Of a stretch of 64,000 nucleotides of DNA, positions 17,624 through 27,267 are shown piece after piece (positions within the stretch are counted from its first letter, which is position 1; the number at the start of each line of letters is the position of its first letter). The notes under the pieces were generated by a model. That model saw only the letters and a program-made list of their open reading frames with translations. It made no database searches and was not told the origin of the DNA. Both the position numbers and the translations under genes were made by a program. This DNA is from JACMLC01 sp963817025 (GTDB lineage Bacteria > Acidobacteriota > Blastocatellia > Pyrinomonadales > Pyrinomonadaceae): NCBI GenBank assembly GCA_963817025.1, contig CAWFML010000005.1, positions 1 through 64,000 of the forward strand, written 5' to 3'.

Positions 17624-17703
17624 TTTCTTATTCCAGCGATGCATTCGTTGCTCTCTAATGGCGATGCATCCGGGCGGGAAAACGCAGCCCCGTCCAGACA
17701 CAA

Positions 17704-19020
17704 ATGGCTCGCAGAAAATTTCGCAACAACCAGCGACACGAACCCGCTTCGGAACGCGCCTTCCAAGAGTTTTTCTCTTCCACTCCTCTGCCGCAAACTT
17801 CGCGCACAGAATTGATGCGCCTCGTGCGCGGCGGCGAAGACACTTTTCTTGAATTAAAGGTCAAGCTCTCCAACACGGAAAAAATAGCGCAGGAGATTGT
17901 CGCGCTCGCCAACACGGGCGGAGGCGTCATCGTCTTTGGCGTCAACGACCAGTTGCGCGTCGAAGGCGTTGACGACCCCGAAATGGTGCAGGAAGAACTG
18001 GTGCGTATCTGCCGTGAAGAGGTAGAGCCGCCGCTTGTTCCGCTTATTGACCGCATCGCATTCGACAATGGCCGTCGCATCGTCGCGCTCGACGTGGAGG
18101 GCAAGCGCAGGCCATACAGAACGCGCGACGGTCGTTTCTACCTGCGTCTGGGTTCGGAGAAACGAGAGGCGTCGCGTGAAGAACTCTCCGCGCTGATGGA
18201 CGAGGCACGACCTCTAGGTTATGAGAACGTGCCGGTCATCGGCGCGAGCGTCGAAGATATAGACGACGCGCACCTGTGGAGTTTTGTAAGAGAGTTTGAA
18301 GGCGATGCTTTTGAGGAATCATCGCTCGCAGGCTATCCGACCGGAGATGTCTTAAAGCGCGACCTGCTCCTGGCGGCTGGCAACGCGGGAGATATTTTTC
18401 CGACCGTGGCCGGGCTATTGCTCTTCGGACGCGACGAGCGTGTGGCATCACTCTTGCCGCGCTCGAAGATCATCGCCGCCAGATATGCCGGCGACACGAC
18501 GCAAGCCCCGCTCGTCGAGACCATACAGTTAGAGGGAAATCTGAATACGCTTTATGAAGCCGCGCTGCGGTTCGTCAAACGCTATTGCGATTTGTGGGAG
18601 ACGCGCCCGCGCAGGTTTCCCGGCGAGGAAGATGAAAGCAGTGGCGCTGCTCCGGTCAAGGCCCGCGCCAATTATCAACGCGACGCAGTTTGCGAAGGGC
18701 TGGCGAATGCCTTAGTGCATCGTGACCTTGCGCTCAGAGATGTGACGACGCGCATTTATATCTTCGACCACACGATGGAGATTATTAACCCGCGACGCAC
18801 GGCGGGCTTTGCCCCTCCGGCGCAAAGAGCGATTCGCTATGGCGTGCCGATGCGGCTCAATCCGCAACTGGCCGCGCTCTTCTTAAATCCAGCCTACGGG
18901 CTACGGCTTCAGCCGGGCGGCCTGCCGATGCTCTTGCGCCGCACGCGTCTCTTCTCAGGCAAGCGCGCAGACCTACATGCCTTCAACGATGAATTTCGCC
19001 TGCGACTGCACGGAGTCTGA
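17704..19020 (+). CDS. AlbA_2 (Schlafen-type) / RecG-like ATP-binding protein
   Basis: A 438-residue protein. Residues about 40-165 form an AlbA_2 domain (DTFLELKVKLSNTEKIAQEI, ALANTGGGVIVFGV). The C-terminal half matches the COG2865 predicted regulator/ATPase arrangement, with NYQRDAVCEGLANALVHRDL as its ATP-binding motif. The usual C-terminal DNA-binding wing is not obvious. Such proteins are annotated as putative transcriptional regulators or helicase-related; the function is not known. It stands alone between two palindromes. Confidence 0.75.
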   Translation: MARRKFRNNQRHEPASERAFQEFFSSTPLPQTSRTELMRLVRGGEDTFLELKVKLSNTEKIAQEIVALANTGGGVIVFGVNDQLRVEGVDDPEMVQEELVRICREEVEPPLVPLIDRIAFDNGRRIVALDVEGKRRPYRTRDGRFYLRLGSEKREASREELSALMDEARPLGYENVPVIGASVEDIDDAHLWSFVREFEGDAFEESSLAGYPTGDVLKRDLLLAAGNAGDIFPTVAGLLLFGRDERVASLLPRSKIIAARYAGDTTQAPLVETIQLEGNLNTLYEAALRFVKRYCDLWETRPRRFPGEEDESSGAAPVKARANYQRDAVCEGLANALVHRDLALRDVTTRIYIFDHTMEIINPRRTAGFAPPAQRAIRYGVPMRLNPQLAALFLNPAYGLRLQPGGLPMLLRRTRLFSGKRADLHAFNDEFRLRLHGV

Positions 19021-19047
19021 AAAGCAGTCACCGGCGAAGACTGAATG

Positions 19048-19121
19048 AGCCACGGATGAACGCGGAAAGACGCGGATAAAATCATATCTTTATCCGCGTC
19101 TTTTCGCGTTCATCCGTGGCT
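19048..19121. repeat. Singleton long palindrome between convergent genes
   Basis: Arms 19048-19080 and 19089-19121, 33 bases with one mismatch (AGCCACGGATGAACGCGG and so on), with an 8-base loop. It lies between convergent genes and could form a strong hairpin in either transcript. Confidence 0.9.
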
Positions 19122-19143
19122 TGTTTTCGTCTCTTACCGCGTC

Positions 19144-20364
19144 TTACTTCGTATTCGGGTCTTTGGGTGCGTTGTAGAACGGCCTGTGCTGGACGACGAA
19201 TTCTTTATCGTCATACTGACCGTCGCCGTCCACGTCAACTTTGACGACGAGCTTGCGTTGCTTGCCGTCGCGCTTCTGCTCGCCGGGGTCGAAGGCCAGA
19301 CTGTACTGGCTTCTGAGCAGCGCGTTGATGCCTTGCAGGACGGAGGGGATTTCTCCTTCAAAGGTGATGGGGTAATACATCCCGCCCGTCTCTTTGGCGA
19401 AAGTCTTGAGCGCGTTCTGCGCCTGTAGAAAGGTCATGCGGCCCGGATCGCCGAGCGCGCCGTCCGTGTCGCTGATGCGGTCGCCATACTTTTTGAAGAA
19501 AAAGTTCATCGTGCCGATGATGTAGATGGGCACGCCCGCGTTCTGCACGATCTTGCGCGCCTTGTCGAAATTAATCTTGCTAAAAGTATCAATGCCGGAG
19601 GCAATCAGGATGACGGCCTTGCGCCGGTTCTGCACGTCGGCCATCCCGCCGTATTCCGAGGTGCTCGATTTAGAGTCTTCCAGCACGACCGAATCGCCTT
19701 TGCCGCCGACGAGCGTAAACTTGAGCGCATCGAAAAGATTGGTTTCACGAAAAGCCGGATAGTTTTTCAGCAGCAGGCTGATGACACGCTGAATCCTTTG
19801 CGGGTCGTTGGTAAAGTCCGTGATCGGCGTCGGGCGAATATCAAACGCGATGACGGAGACGTAATCATCCGGCGGCTTGATAAACTGCGAGAGAAAGATT
19901 GCCATCGGGCGCAGCACCTCGTAACGGCCCGGCTCAGAGCCGTCGCCGCCGTAAGCTTCTGTCAGCTTGCTGTACTCGATGAGCATCGCCACCGTAATCG
20001 GAGCTTCGGGAGTGGAAAAGTTTGTAATCTCTTTCTGCACGCCGTCTTCAAAAAGAGCGAAGTTCTCTTTCTTCAAACCCATCTGGGCGACGCCCGTTTT
20101 TTTGTTATAGACCACAGCTTCGACGTTGACGATGGAGGTGGCGACCGTGACGGTCTCTGCTTCCTGCGGCTTGCCGATGACATCCGTGGGCGTTTCTTCC
20201 TGCGGCTTTTGTGAGCCGTCGGGTCGTTTATTCTTCTTCTGATTTGAGGTCGGCGGCGTGCGGCGCGACTGCGCGACGGCGAGATGGCCGAATGCGCCCA
20301 ACAGCATGACCAACATAAGCGCGATGGCAGAAAATCTACGAAGGCGGAAGAGTTGACGGCTCAT
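19144..20364 (-). CDS. Exported VWFA-related acidobacterial-type protein
   Basis: A 406-residue secreted protein with the VWFA-related domain common in Acidobacteriota. After a signal peptide (FSAIALMLVMLLGAFGHLAVA) and a basic low-complexity stretch, the segment VEAVVYNKKTGVAQMGLKKENF...EDGVQKEI leads into a von Willebrand A fold. AMLIEYS stands where MIDAS would have DxSxS, so canonical metal binding is doubtful. VILIASGIDTFSKINFDKA is the later core strand. ATG 20364 has AAGGA upstream. Role unknown; probably adhesion or envelope interaction. Confidence 0.85.
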   Translation of the reverse strand: MSRQLFRLRRFSAIALMLVMLLGAFGHLAVAQSRRTPPTSNQKKNKRPDGSQKPQEETPTDVIGKPQEAETVTVATSIVNVEAVVYNKKTGVAQMGLKKENFALFEDGVQKEITNFSTPEAPITVAMLIEYSKLTEAYGGDGSEPGRYEVLRPMAIFLSQFIKPPDDYVSVIAFDIRPTPITDFTNDPQRIQRVISLLLKNYPAFRETNLFDALKFTLVGGKGDSVVLEDSKSSTSEYGGMADVQNRRKAVILIASGIDTFSKINFDKARKIVQNAGVPIYIIGTMNFFFKKYGDRISDTDGALGDPGRMTFLQAQNALKTFAKETGGMYYPITFEGEIPSVLQGINALLRSQYSLAFDPGEQKRDGKQRKLVVKVDVDGDGQYDDKEFVVQHRPFYNAPKDPNTK

Positions 20365-20507
20365 GACAAATTCCTTTTGATCCAAAATGGCGGGGGACGC
20401 TCTGCACTTAATTCTTTTGAGTTAAAACTATATGCGGCTGCGCCGCGTGTGGTCAAGCAATAGAAGCCATTAGATGTCGAATGCCGTAGATAAGATGCAA
20501 AGGCGAG

Positions 20508-20580
20508 GATGAAGGATGAAAGGCATGCTCTTCAAACATGAAGCGTTCATCTCTGAAGAGCATGCCTTTCATCCTTCATC
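20508..20580. repeat. Family A palindrome, copy 2
   Basis: Perfect 27-base arms 20508-20534 and 20554-20580 with GATGAAGGATGAAAGGCATG. The centre (AACATGAAGCGTTCATCTC) is shared almost exactly with the copy at 21575-21681. Confidence 0.92.
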
Positions 20581-20602
20581 CTTCCGCCTTCTGACTTGCT
20601 TT

Positions 20603-21421
20603 TTATCTGGCTTCGGCTTCGATCACGGCGTCATACGCGCCCGTGTTGTCGGACAGATTTCCATCGTTGATGCCGAGAAAGAGGACGCCATCGCGCTGGG
20701 CTACAAACTCGCGCGTGCGCCCGATAAAGATAAAATCGTTGTTGTCGTCGCCGATGACCGCGATCAGCGCGCCGGTCGCTTCATCCCTCATCAGCTTGTC
20801 TCCGCCGGGGAGCGTGCTGACGCCCGCAGGGGTGGAGAATTTCCCATTGCCGAGCGAAATCTGTCCCATCGCCGTGATGCGTAGACGCTGGCCGCGCCTG
20901 ACGACATAGCCGCTATTGGTCCAGCCGTTGGACTGATCGTCTGCGCGCACACGCGCGTTGATCTGAATCGAGGTCGGTTGCGAAGTCGCGGGTCTGTTGG
21001 TCGTGTTGCCGGTCGTAGCGCCGGGCCGCATGGTGGGCGGTTGCTGCGTGCCGGATGAAGGCTGCGTCGAAGAGGGGCGCGATGGCGTTGGTCTGGGCAA
21101 CTGCGTGGACTGCGGAGTCGTGACGCCCGTCATCGTATTGTCGTCACCAGTATTCGTGTTCGACGGCGTTGAGGCGTTCGCGCCGCCCGCCAGCGAATCA
21201 AACTCTATGGATTCCACGTCCTCCATGTAGAGCGTGACCGTGCTGCGACGGCCGCGCGCGCCCGAACCGACCAGCACCGTGAATTGCTGGTCACGAAAAC
21301 CAACTACCTCGCCGCGTATGACGCTGCCGTCCTTGAGGCGAATCGTGTCCGCAAGGGCCGCGAAGCTGAGCGACAGGATGAGCGCGACGGCAAACAGGGG
21401 ACTCATAAATCTCTTCTTCAT
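20603..21421 (-). CDS. Exported LSm-like / PA-IL lectin-like protein
   Basis: A 272-residue secreted protein. The signal peptide ends near FAALA. A short SH3/LSm-like domain follows (DTIRLKDGSVIRGEVVGF... to about residue 75). A Thr/Pro/Ser-rich linker runs from about 85 to 150. The C-terminal domain resembles PA-IL (LecA) galactose-binding lectins (INARVRADDQSNGWTNSGY, QRLRITAMGQISLG, FLGINDGNLSDNTGAY). ATG 21421 has the strong GGAGGAG site, which rejects the 71-residue upstream extension. Sugar binding is inferred from fold only. Confidence 0.85.
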   Translation of the reverse strand: MKKRFMSPLFAVALILSLSFAALADTIRLKDGSVIRGEVVGFRDQQFTVLVGSGARGRRSTVTLYMEDVESIEFDSLAGGANASTPSNTNTGDDNTMTGVTTPQSTQLPRPTPSRPSSTQPSSGTQQPPTMRPGATTGNTTNRPATSQPTSIQINARVRADDQSNGWTNSGYVVRRGQRLRITAMGQISLGNGKFSTPAGVSTLPGGDKLMRDEATGALIAVIGDDNNDFIFIGRTREFVAQRDGVLFLGINDGNLSDNTGAYDAVIEAEAR

Positions 21422-21574
21422 AATCTCCTCCGGGAGTGAATGCTTTTTGGCAACAGAACTCGAATCAATATGTGCTCTTCGACGTTTAACAGAGACGCGC
21501 ACGCTTGGCAAGCCGGAGAGAGGCGTGTGACTGCCGATGGATGCATTGAAGTGAGAATAAGTTGCTAGAAGAGC

Positions 21575-21681
21575 AAGGATGAAGGATGAAGGATGAAGGA
21601 TGAAAGGCATGCTATTCGAACATGAAGCGTTCATCTCTGAATAGCATTCTCTTCATCCTTCATCCTTCATCCTTCATCCTT
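21575..21681. repeat. Family A palindrome, copy 3
   Basis: Arms built of four to five GGATGAA units flank the same centre as copy 2. The right edge supplies the stop codon of the amidohydrolase gene (AAGGATGA). Confidence 0.9.
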
Positions 21682-23032
21682 CTCCTTTGTAAATCACTCC
21701 GTCCTTCATCACGAACACGGTCTTTTCCATCTGGCGTATATTCTTGAGCGGGTCGCCCGGCACGGCGACGATGTCCGCCCATTTGCCTACTGTGAGCGAG
21801 CCTGCGTCTTTGTCCCAGCCGAGAAGCTTCGCGCTGTTCATAGTCCCGCACACGATGGCATCCATCGGAGCCATGCCTCCCCATTCGACGAGCAGCGTAA
21901 ACTCGTGCGCGTTCGTGCCATGCGGAATGACTCCGGCATCCGTGCCGAGAGCGATAGGGACTTTCTGAGCAATCGCAAGCTTGATCCCGCGCCGCATGGC
22001 GGCGGCTGCGGCCAGCGCCTTCTCGCCGCGCAAACCCTTGAGCACGCCGCTCTTGGAAAGTCGCTCGACGGTTTCACCGGCCATCAGTGTCGGCACAAGA
22101 TACGTGCCGCGCTGGGCCATCATGCGCGCGCCTTCCGCATCCAGAAAAGAGCCGTGCTCGATGGATGAAACCCCTGCGCGAACGGCTATCTTGATGCCTT
22201 CGGTTCCGTGCGCGTGCGCGGCCACTTTTCTGTCAAGCTTTGAAGCTTCGTCCACCAGCGCCTTCAGCTCTTCATACGTGTACTGGGTCGCGCCGACGGC
22301 ATCGCCTTCCGAGAGCACGCCGCCCGTCGCGCAGGTCTTGATTAAATCCGCGCCGTACTTAATCTGATAACGCACCGCTCTGCGCACCTCGTCAGGCCCG
22401 TCCGCGATTCCGTCTTTGATCGAGCCGTCAAACAATCCGGGCTTATAACCGTTCTCATCGCAATGCCCGCCGGTGATCCCGAGAGAATGTCCCGAAGCCT
22501 GCATGCGCGGCCCCATCACCCAGCCTTCGCTGATGGCTTTGCGCAGCGCGAAGTCGTCAAAGTGGCCCGCGCCCACATTGCGTATTCCCGTAAAGCCAGC
22601 CATCAAAGTCTTCTGCGCATTGCCGACTCCTAGAATAGCCTCAAATGATTGATAGTCCTTGACGCCGGAGAACTCATTGTCGGGGTCGCCCAGCACGCGC
22701 CCTATGATGTGCGTATGCGCGTCTATAAAGCCGGGCAGGAGCGTCGCGTCTCCGAGGTCTATGACCCTCGCCCCGGCGGGAATCGTGATGCCGGCTGCCG
22801 GGCCGACAGCGGTTATCCTGTCATCCGTGACGACGACCACGCCGTTTGTGATAGCGGGCCTGCCCGTCCCGTCAATCAGCCGCGCGGCTTTGATGGCGAC
22901 GACGCCCTTGCCCTTTCTCGGCTGCGCTCTGACCTGGCTGAGCTGGTCTGCGCTCTCCTCCTGCGCGCGGATCGAAGTGAAACAGACGGAGAGCAAGAGC
23001 AGCAACGCCACAACGCATCTCAATTGACGCAT
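21674..23032 (-). CDS. Exported metal-dependent amidohydrolase
   Basis: A 452-residue amidohydrolase of the imidazolonepropionase-like/prolidase-like group. Metal ligands are visible: HTH in FIDAHTHIIG, the lysine in GADLIKTCATGG, AAHAHG, SSIEHGSF and the final Asp in ALGTDAGV. A signal peptide (CVVALLLLLSVCFTSIRA) makes it extracytoplasmic, as for several acidobacterial Xaa-Pro or cyclic imide hydrolases. ATG 23032 follows GAGAGGA. The C-terminal codons K-G-E-G-stop come from family A repeat copy 3. Substrate unknown. Confidence 0.88.
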   Translation of the reverse strand: MRQLRCVVALLLLLSVCFTSIRAQEESADQLSQVRAQPRKGKGVVAIKAARLIDGTGRPAITNGVVVVTDDRITAVGPAAGITIPAGARVIDLGDATLLPGFIDAHTHIIGRVLGDPDNEFSGVKDYQSFEAILGVGNAQKTLMAGFTGIRNVGAGHFDDFALRKAISEGWVMGPRMQASGHSLGITGGHCDENGYKPGLFDGSIKDGIADGPDEVRRAVRYQIKYGADLIKTCATGGVLSEGDAVGATQYTYEELKALVDEASKLDRKVAAHAHGTEGIKIAVRAGVSSIEHGSFLDAEGARMMAQRGTYLVPTLMAGETVERLSKSGVLKGLRGEKALAAAAAMRRGIKLAIAQKVPIALGTDAGVIPHGTNAHEFTLLVEWGGMAPMDAIVCGTMNSAKLLGWDKDAGSLTVGKWADIVAVPGDPLKNIRQMEKTVFVMKDGVIYKGEG

Positions 23033-23085
23033 ACGATTTCCTCTCAGTTTGAAGTTAGATATTTTGAATACAGCAACGAAAAAAT

Positions 23086-23172
23086 CTCCCGCAAAGGCGC
23101 AAAGGAAGGCCGCAAAGATGTTGAGCAAGTACCTATCTTGAATGCTTTCTTTGTGCCCTTGCGGGAAACTCC
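23086..23172. repeat. Family B palindrome upstream of the amidohydrolase
   Basis: TCCCGCAAAGGCGCAAAGG returns imperfectly as CTTTGTGCCCTTGCGGGA. The centre contains CTTGAATGC, the same loop core seen in other family B and C copies. It lies between the GNAT and amidohydrolase genes. Confidence 0.75.
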
Positions 23173-23193
23173 GTGTTTTTATCTCTAAAGGAA

Positions 23194-23703
23194 TTATACA
23201 CTGCCGAACGCCTCATGATACTTCGCCAATCCCTGCTTGCCATCCAGCGCGCCCGGCTCTAACTCCGCGACCATGAAGGCGTCGTCGGAGACCTGATATT
23301 CAGAGCGTATATTTTTACGGCTGGCCGGGACAAAGCCGAAGCGCGGGTAAAATTTCGGATGACCGAGGACGACGACGACCGTCTGGCCGAGTTGCAGGCA
23401 GGCTTCCAGTCCCTGACGGACTAACTGAGAGCCGACGCCCTGATTCTGATATGCGGGCAGCACAGCCATCGGCGCAAGCCCCATAGCAGCAAAGGTCTCT
23501 TTTTCAGATTCGATGGAGACGGGGCTAAAGAAAATGTGCCCGACAAGTTGCCCGTCATGCTCTGCGACCAGAGAGATGTATGGACTCGCCGCAGCGCGCA
23601 GCGCGTCCACAAGGTCTGCTTCAGCCGGACGGCCAAAGGTTGCTTCGTTGATTTGATGAACAGCCGCACGGTCGCTTTCAGTTTCAGTCCGCACAGTAAT
23701 CAT
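23194..23703 (-). CDS. GNAT-family N-acetyltransferase
   Basis: A 169-residue GNAT protein of the YhbS type. The acetyl-CoA loop appears as VLPAYQNQGVGSQLVRQGLEA, followed by VVVVLGHPKFYPRFGFVPA, a typical YhbS-like ending. Start ATG 23703 overlaps the stop of the upstream thioesterase gene (ATGA), so the two are translationally coupled. Substrate unknown. Confidence 0.9.
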   Translation of the reverse strand: MITVRTETESDRAAVHQINEATFGRPAEADLVDALRAAASPYISLVAEHDGQLVGHIFFSPVSIESEKETFAAMGLAPMAVLPAYQNQGVGSQLVRQGLEACLQLGQTVVVVLGHPKFYPRFGFVPASRKNIRSEYQVSDDAFMVAELEPGALDGKQGLAKYHEAFGSV

Positions 23704-24110
23704 GGCTTCCGCTCTGTCTTAACTTTCACCCGCTGGTTAAATCTCTGCATCTCTACGGGCGCGCGAACGTGTGTGCCTTCGCCTATCTTCTCCGTTGCGT
23801 CGTGCGCCTCGACCGTGAACGTCACCAGATTGTCTGTCACGGAAACGACTTCGGCGCGTGCCGTGACTGTAAAGCCGACGGGAGTCGCGGCGAGATGTTT
23901 GATGTTGACGAGCGCGCCGACAGAAACCCAGCCTTCTGGCAGGTATGGCTGGATGGCGCGGGCCGCTGCCAGCTCCATCTGGTAAATCATCATCGGCGTG
24001 CCGTAGACCTCCGGCATGTCTGCGTGAAAGTGCGCCACGGTCATCTCTCTGGTCACTTCGATGGTCGTCGTGGCCGAAGCTCCGACGGGTATCTTAGTTG
24101 TCGCTGCCAT
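23700..24110 (-). CDS. Hotdog-fold thioesterase-like protein
   Basis: A 136-residue protein of the fluoroacetyl-CoA thioesterase-like hotdog family. VTREMTVAHFHADMPEVYGTPMMIYQMELAA forms the first strands and the long helix, and GALVNIKHLAATPVGFTVTARAEV the following strands. It presumably hydrolyses an acyl-CoA. It overlaps the downstream GNAT gene by 4 bases and the upstream membrane-protein gene by 17 bases, so three genes form a tight operon. Confidence 0.85.
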   Translation of the reverse strand: MAATTKIPVGASATTTIEVTREMTVAHFHADMPEVYGTPMMIYQMELAAARAIQPYLPEGWVSVGALVNIKHLAATPVGFTVTARAEVVSVTDNLVTFTVEAHDATEKIGEGTHVRAPVEMQRFNQRVKVKTERKP

Positions 24111-24621
24111 CTACTTTTCGATCCTCGCTCTTGGCATCTGCCATCGCTTCGGGTTCAAGTTCTTCCGCGCTCCGGTTCAGTTTGATAAAGACGCCCCACG
24201 CAGCCAGAAGCGCGGCGGCGGCAAGGGCGATGGTCGAAGCCTGCGGCAGCTTTGAAGGGTCATCGTGCAGGAGTTCAAAGACCCCGATGAGGGATTCAAT
24301 CGAGAGCGAGACGATGACGACGACCATAAAACGCGAAAGGAACCGGCGGACGCGTGTCGGCGCGCTCATCTGCGCTTCTCTCAAGACTTCCTCTTCGAGA
24401 ATCGTCTGGCCCAGTTCGAGCGCGGCGACAGCGATGGTCAACAATCCTACGCCCTCAAGAATCGCGTTGAACCTATCGCGCAACTGCATCTGCGCCCCCG
24501 GATTGATGCCGTGCCACATCTCTATGGCCGCAAAGATTATCAGGGCCAGCGCGCAGCAGATGAACAGGAGAATGATGATCGAGTATCCGATTAAGAAAAC
24601 TATCTGGACGATTTTCCTCAC
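24094..24621 (-). CDS. Small integral membrane protein of unknown function
   Basis: A 175-residue protein with about four hydrophobic segments: 9-33, 55-75, 97-118 and 130-148. The tail (EELEPEAMADAKSEDRKVDG) is acidic and probably cytoplasmic. No family recognised with confidence. First gene of the three-gene overlapping run with the thioesterase and GNAT genes. Confidence 0.75.
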   Translation of the reverse strand: MRKIVQIVFLIGYSIIILLFICCALALIIFAAIEMWHGINPGAQMQLRDRFNAILEGVGLLTIAVAALELGQTILEEEVLREAQMSAPTRVRRFLSRFMVVVIVSLSIESLIGVFELLHDDPSKLPQASTIALAAAALLAAWGVFIKLNRSAEELEPEAMADAKSEDRKVDGSDN

Positions 24622-24644
24622 TGCATGGCCCTCGCTTTGTCCCT

Positions 24645-25556
24645 CTATTTGTTAGGCTGCTTTATCTCATACTTGACTTTGAGATAGAGCGTAAATTGCA
24701 CCAGCGGCTCAATGACGACAGGATTTATCACTTGATCGAAACCGTCGGCGTTCAAAGGATTGAAGAAAAAAGTCCTGCTCTTGCGCGCACGCTGGACAAT
24801 GTATCTATCGTTATCATAACTCCTTTCGATCTCCTGCGCTTCAGCGGCGACGTATGAATCGTACATCTCCGTCGGAAAGTAGATGCTAGGCTTCTCCGCA
24901 TAGATTTGAGCGGGCGGCACGATCTCGACGCCCAGAAGTTTTGCGTGTCTTAATTTTCGTTCGATGACTTTCGCGGCCTCGTCCATCAGCCTGTCCTGAA
25001 TCGTGACGATGTCTTTGACAATATAGTCCACCTTGATGAGGTCGAAGATTTTTGAACGAGAGGCGGCGATAATCAGCTTGTCGAGCATCATCTTGTCGCT
25101 GTAATGCACCGAGACATTTTTCTTCAGCTCAAACCCGACCAGATTTTCTTTAGCGACATTGCCCGTTACCTGAAAGCTGTAAATCTTGTTCTGCGCGGCG
25201 AAATCAACATACACATCATTGCTGCCGATGCCCATCTGTTTGAGTTCTGCGGAAAACGAATTGACGGTCTCATCCATCTTCTGATTGCACTCTGCGACGG
25301 TCGCGCATTCCTGCGAGATGCCGAAGACGGCAACGAACTCGTCTGCCTTGACGTTCATCAGGATGCTGGCCTCTGCGAACATGGTCGTCGCGCTGGGAGG
25401 CGTTTCAAGCTGCCCCAGTTGACGTTTGTTTTTCTCGTTCTGGTCGGCTCGCGCATTGCCGCCCGATTGCGAATAACCTATGTTGCCGCTCGCCTGCGCG
25501 AAAGACGCGCCCGCGCAGACCATCATGGTCAGAAAAAGAATCAAAATTCTCTTCAT
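24645..25556 (-). CDS. Exported SIMPL (DUF541)-like protein
   Basis: A 303-residue protein with a signal peptide (ILILFLTMMVCAGASFA) and a SIMPL-like region. ILMNVKADEFVAVFGISQ starts the core, followed by a helix with NSFSAELKQMGIGSNDVYVDF, which is the usual DUF541 alternation. Two further repeats of strand and helix extend to the C-terminus. The role is unknown; SIMPL proteins are periplasmic. Divergent from the NtrC-type regulator over a 298-base gap. Confidence 0.7.
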   Translation of the reverse strand: MKRILILFLTMMVCAGASFAQASGNIGYSQSGGNARADQNEKNKRQLGQLETPPSATTMFAEASILMNVKADEFVAVFGISQECATVAECNQKMDETVNSFSAELKQMGIGSNDVYVDFAAQNKIYSFQVTGNVAKENLVGFELKKNVSVHYSDKMMLDKLIIAASRSKIFDLIKVDYIVKDIVTIQDRLMDEAAKVIERKLRHAKLLGVEIVPPAQIYAEKPSIYFPTEMYDSYVAAEAQEIERSYDNDRYIVQRARKSRTFFFNPLNADGFDQVINPVVIEPLVQFTLYLKVKYEIKQPNK

Positions 25557-25854
25557 ACAAAAGCTCCTTCAATCTCGATAGATATACTACAGCGAGGCTA
25601 ATTCTTGAATTGCCGGAGAGACTAACAGAACGACGTGAGGAAAAGATAGATTTGCGCGCCGCTGAAACCCCGGCGTCGCGTGATACCGGACAGACAGACG
25701 CACGCGGAGGGCGTGGGGTTCTTGACGCTTGGCCGGTCGAAGAGCAAAATGATAACGATCCTCTTAAAGCGGTGTAGATATTTTTTAAGAAAGCTCTTTC
25801 TGCCCTCCCGCACAGATGCAGCTTTTCTCACAAATCAGACAGAGTAAAATTTTA
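25557..25854. other. Divergent intergenic region, no repeat seen
   Basis: A 298-base gap between divergent SIMPL and regulator genes. Unlike most gaps in the window it holds no long palindrome. I see no convincing promoter pair; TTGACG near 25715 is the best -35-like hexamer, but its downstream -10 is poor. Confidence 0.4.
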
Positions 25855-27267
25855 ATGAGTGAAGAATTAAGAGCCTTAATTATTGATGACGAGGCACAGG
25901 TTCGCAGTTTCGTCAGTGAGGTGCTCAGCGAAGACGGGTGGAAGACGAGCGAGGCCGCCTCTGCCGAGCAAGCCTTTGAGATGTTAAAGCTGCATGATTG
26001 GTCGCTGGTTGTTTGTGATGTCATGCTCGGCGGCGAGAATGGCTATCAGGTCTTGCGCCGCTTCAAAGAGGAATCGCCTGAAACGCCGGTTGTCCTGATG
26101 ACCGGGCATGGCTCTGCCGCTGGCGCGCTCGACGCGACCTCTTTCGGGGCTTATGACTATTTCTTAAAACCCTTCGGAGTTGACGAGCTGCTCTCGCTCT
26201 CGGTCGCCCTCCGCGAACAGTTAGACAATCGAAAACGCCCGCGCCGCGTGATAGGTCATAAATCTTTGCGCGCTTATACCTCCGATATTGAGATGGTGGG
26301 CCGCAGCGGGGCTTTTATCGAAGTCATGAAGATGGTGGGCCGTGTGGCCGGCACGGATTTGCCTGTCCTCGTGACGGGCGAATCGGGTACGGGCAAAGAG
26401 GTCATCGCTTCGGCCCTGCACCGCCGCAGCCGCCGCGCCTCCGGCCCATTCGTCGCGGTTAACTGCGGCGCGATTCCGGCGGACTTGATCGAATCCGAAC
26501 TCTTCGGCCACGTGAAAGGCTCTTTTACGGGCGCGCACATAGACCGCGCGGGGCTGTGGGAAGAGGCACACGGCGGCACAGTTTTTCTGGATGAGATAAC
26601 AGAGACCTCTCTGACATTTCAGGTCAAACTGCTGCGCGCTTTACAGGAGGGAGAGATTCGCCGCGTCGGCTCGAATCATTCACAGAAGGTAGATGTGCGC
26701 GTCATCGCTTCCAGCAACCGCGAGGTGGAGAAAGAGATCGAGGCCGGACGATTTCGTCAAGACCTCTTCTACAGGTTGAATGCCGTGAGCATTCACCTGC
26801 CGCCCTTGAGAGAGCGCAGGGAAGACATCTTCCCCTTAGCGAGCAGCTTTGCCGAGCGCGTGCAGTCATTAAACATTGCGGCCAACTTCTCGCCCGAAGC
26901 TCTCTACCTGCTTGAGCACTATCACTGGCCGGGCAACATACGCGAGTTGGAGAACGCAGTGGTGCGCGCGGTCGCGCTCTGCGGCGGCGTCGTGCGTCCC
27001 GAAGATTTGCCGGATCACATACGCAACTATCAAATCGCTTCAGCGGCAGCCGCGAATCAAAAGGGAACGGAATCTCAAGCGGAAATGAAAGATGAGAAGT
27101 GGTTGACCCTCGCGGAGATGGAAGCCGGTTATGTCAAACGCGCTCTGGATCACACGAAGGGCAACAAGCAGGCCGCCGCACGCCTCCTCAATGTTGACCC
27201 CAAAACCATCGAGCGCATGATTCAAAGATATGAGATCGAAATCAAGTACGATATAAAAATCAAGTGA
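25855..27267 (+). CDS. NtrC-type sigma-54 response regulator
   Basis: A 470-residue regulator with three domains. The receiver (about 5-120) has LIIDDEAQ, VCDVMLGG with the phosphoacceptor Asp, and the late Lys in YFLKPFG. The AAA+ domain (about 145-380) has Walker A GESGTGKE, and its sigma-54 contact loop reads GSFTGA, a tolerated variant of GAFTGA. A Fis-type helix-turn-helix lies at the C-terminus (GNKQAAARLLNVDPKTIERM). It should activate sigma-54 promoters when phosphorylated. ATG 25855 gives a normal receiver start. No histidine kinase is adjacent. Confidence 0.95.
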   Translation: MSEELRALIIDDEAQVRSFVSEVLSEDGWKTSEAASAEQAFEMLKLHDWSLVVCDVMLGGENGYQVLRRFKEESPETPVVLMTGHGSAAGALDATSFGAYDYFLKPFGVDELLSLSVALREQLDNRKRPRRVIGHKSLRAYTSDIEMVGRSGAFIEVMKMVGRVAGTDLPVLVTGESGTGKEVIASALHRRSRRASGPFVAVNCGAIPADLIESELFGHVKGSFTGAHIDRAGLWEEAHGGTVFLDEITETSLTFQVKLLRALQEGEIRRVGSNHSQKVDVRVIASSNREVEKEIEAGRFRQDLFYRLNAVSIHLPPLRERREDIFPLASSFAERVQSLNIAANFSPEALYLLEHYHWPGNIRELENAVVRAVALCGGVVRPEDLPDHIRNYQIASAAAANQKGTESQAEMKDEKWLTLAEMEAGYVKRALDHTKGNKQAAARLLNVDPKTIERMIQRYEIEIKYDIKIK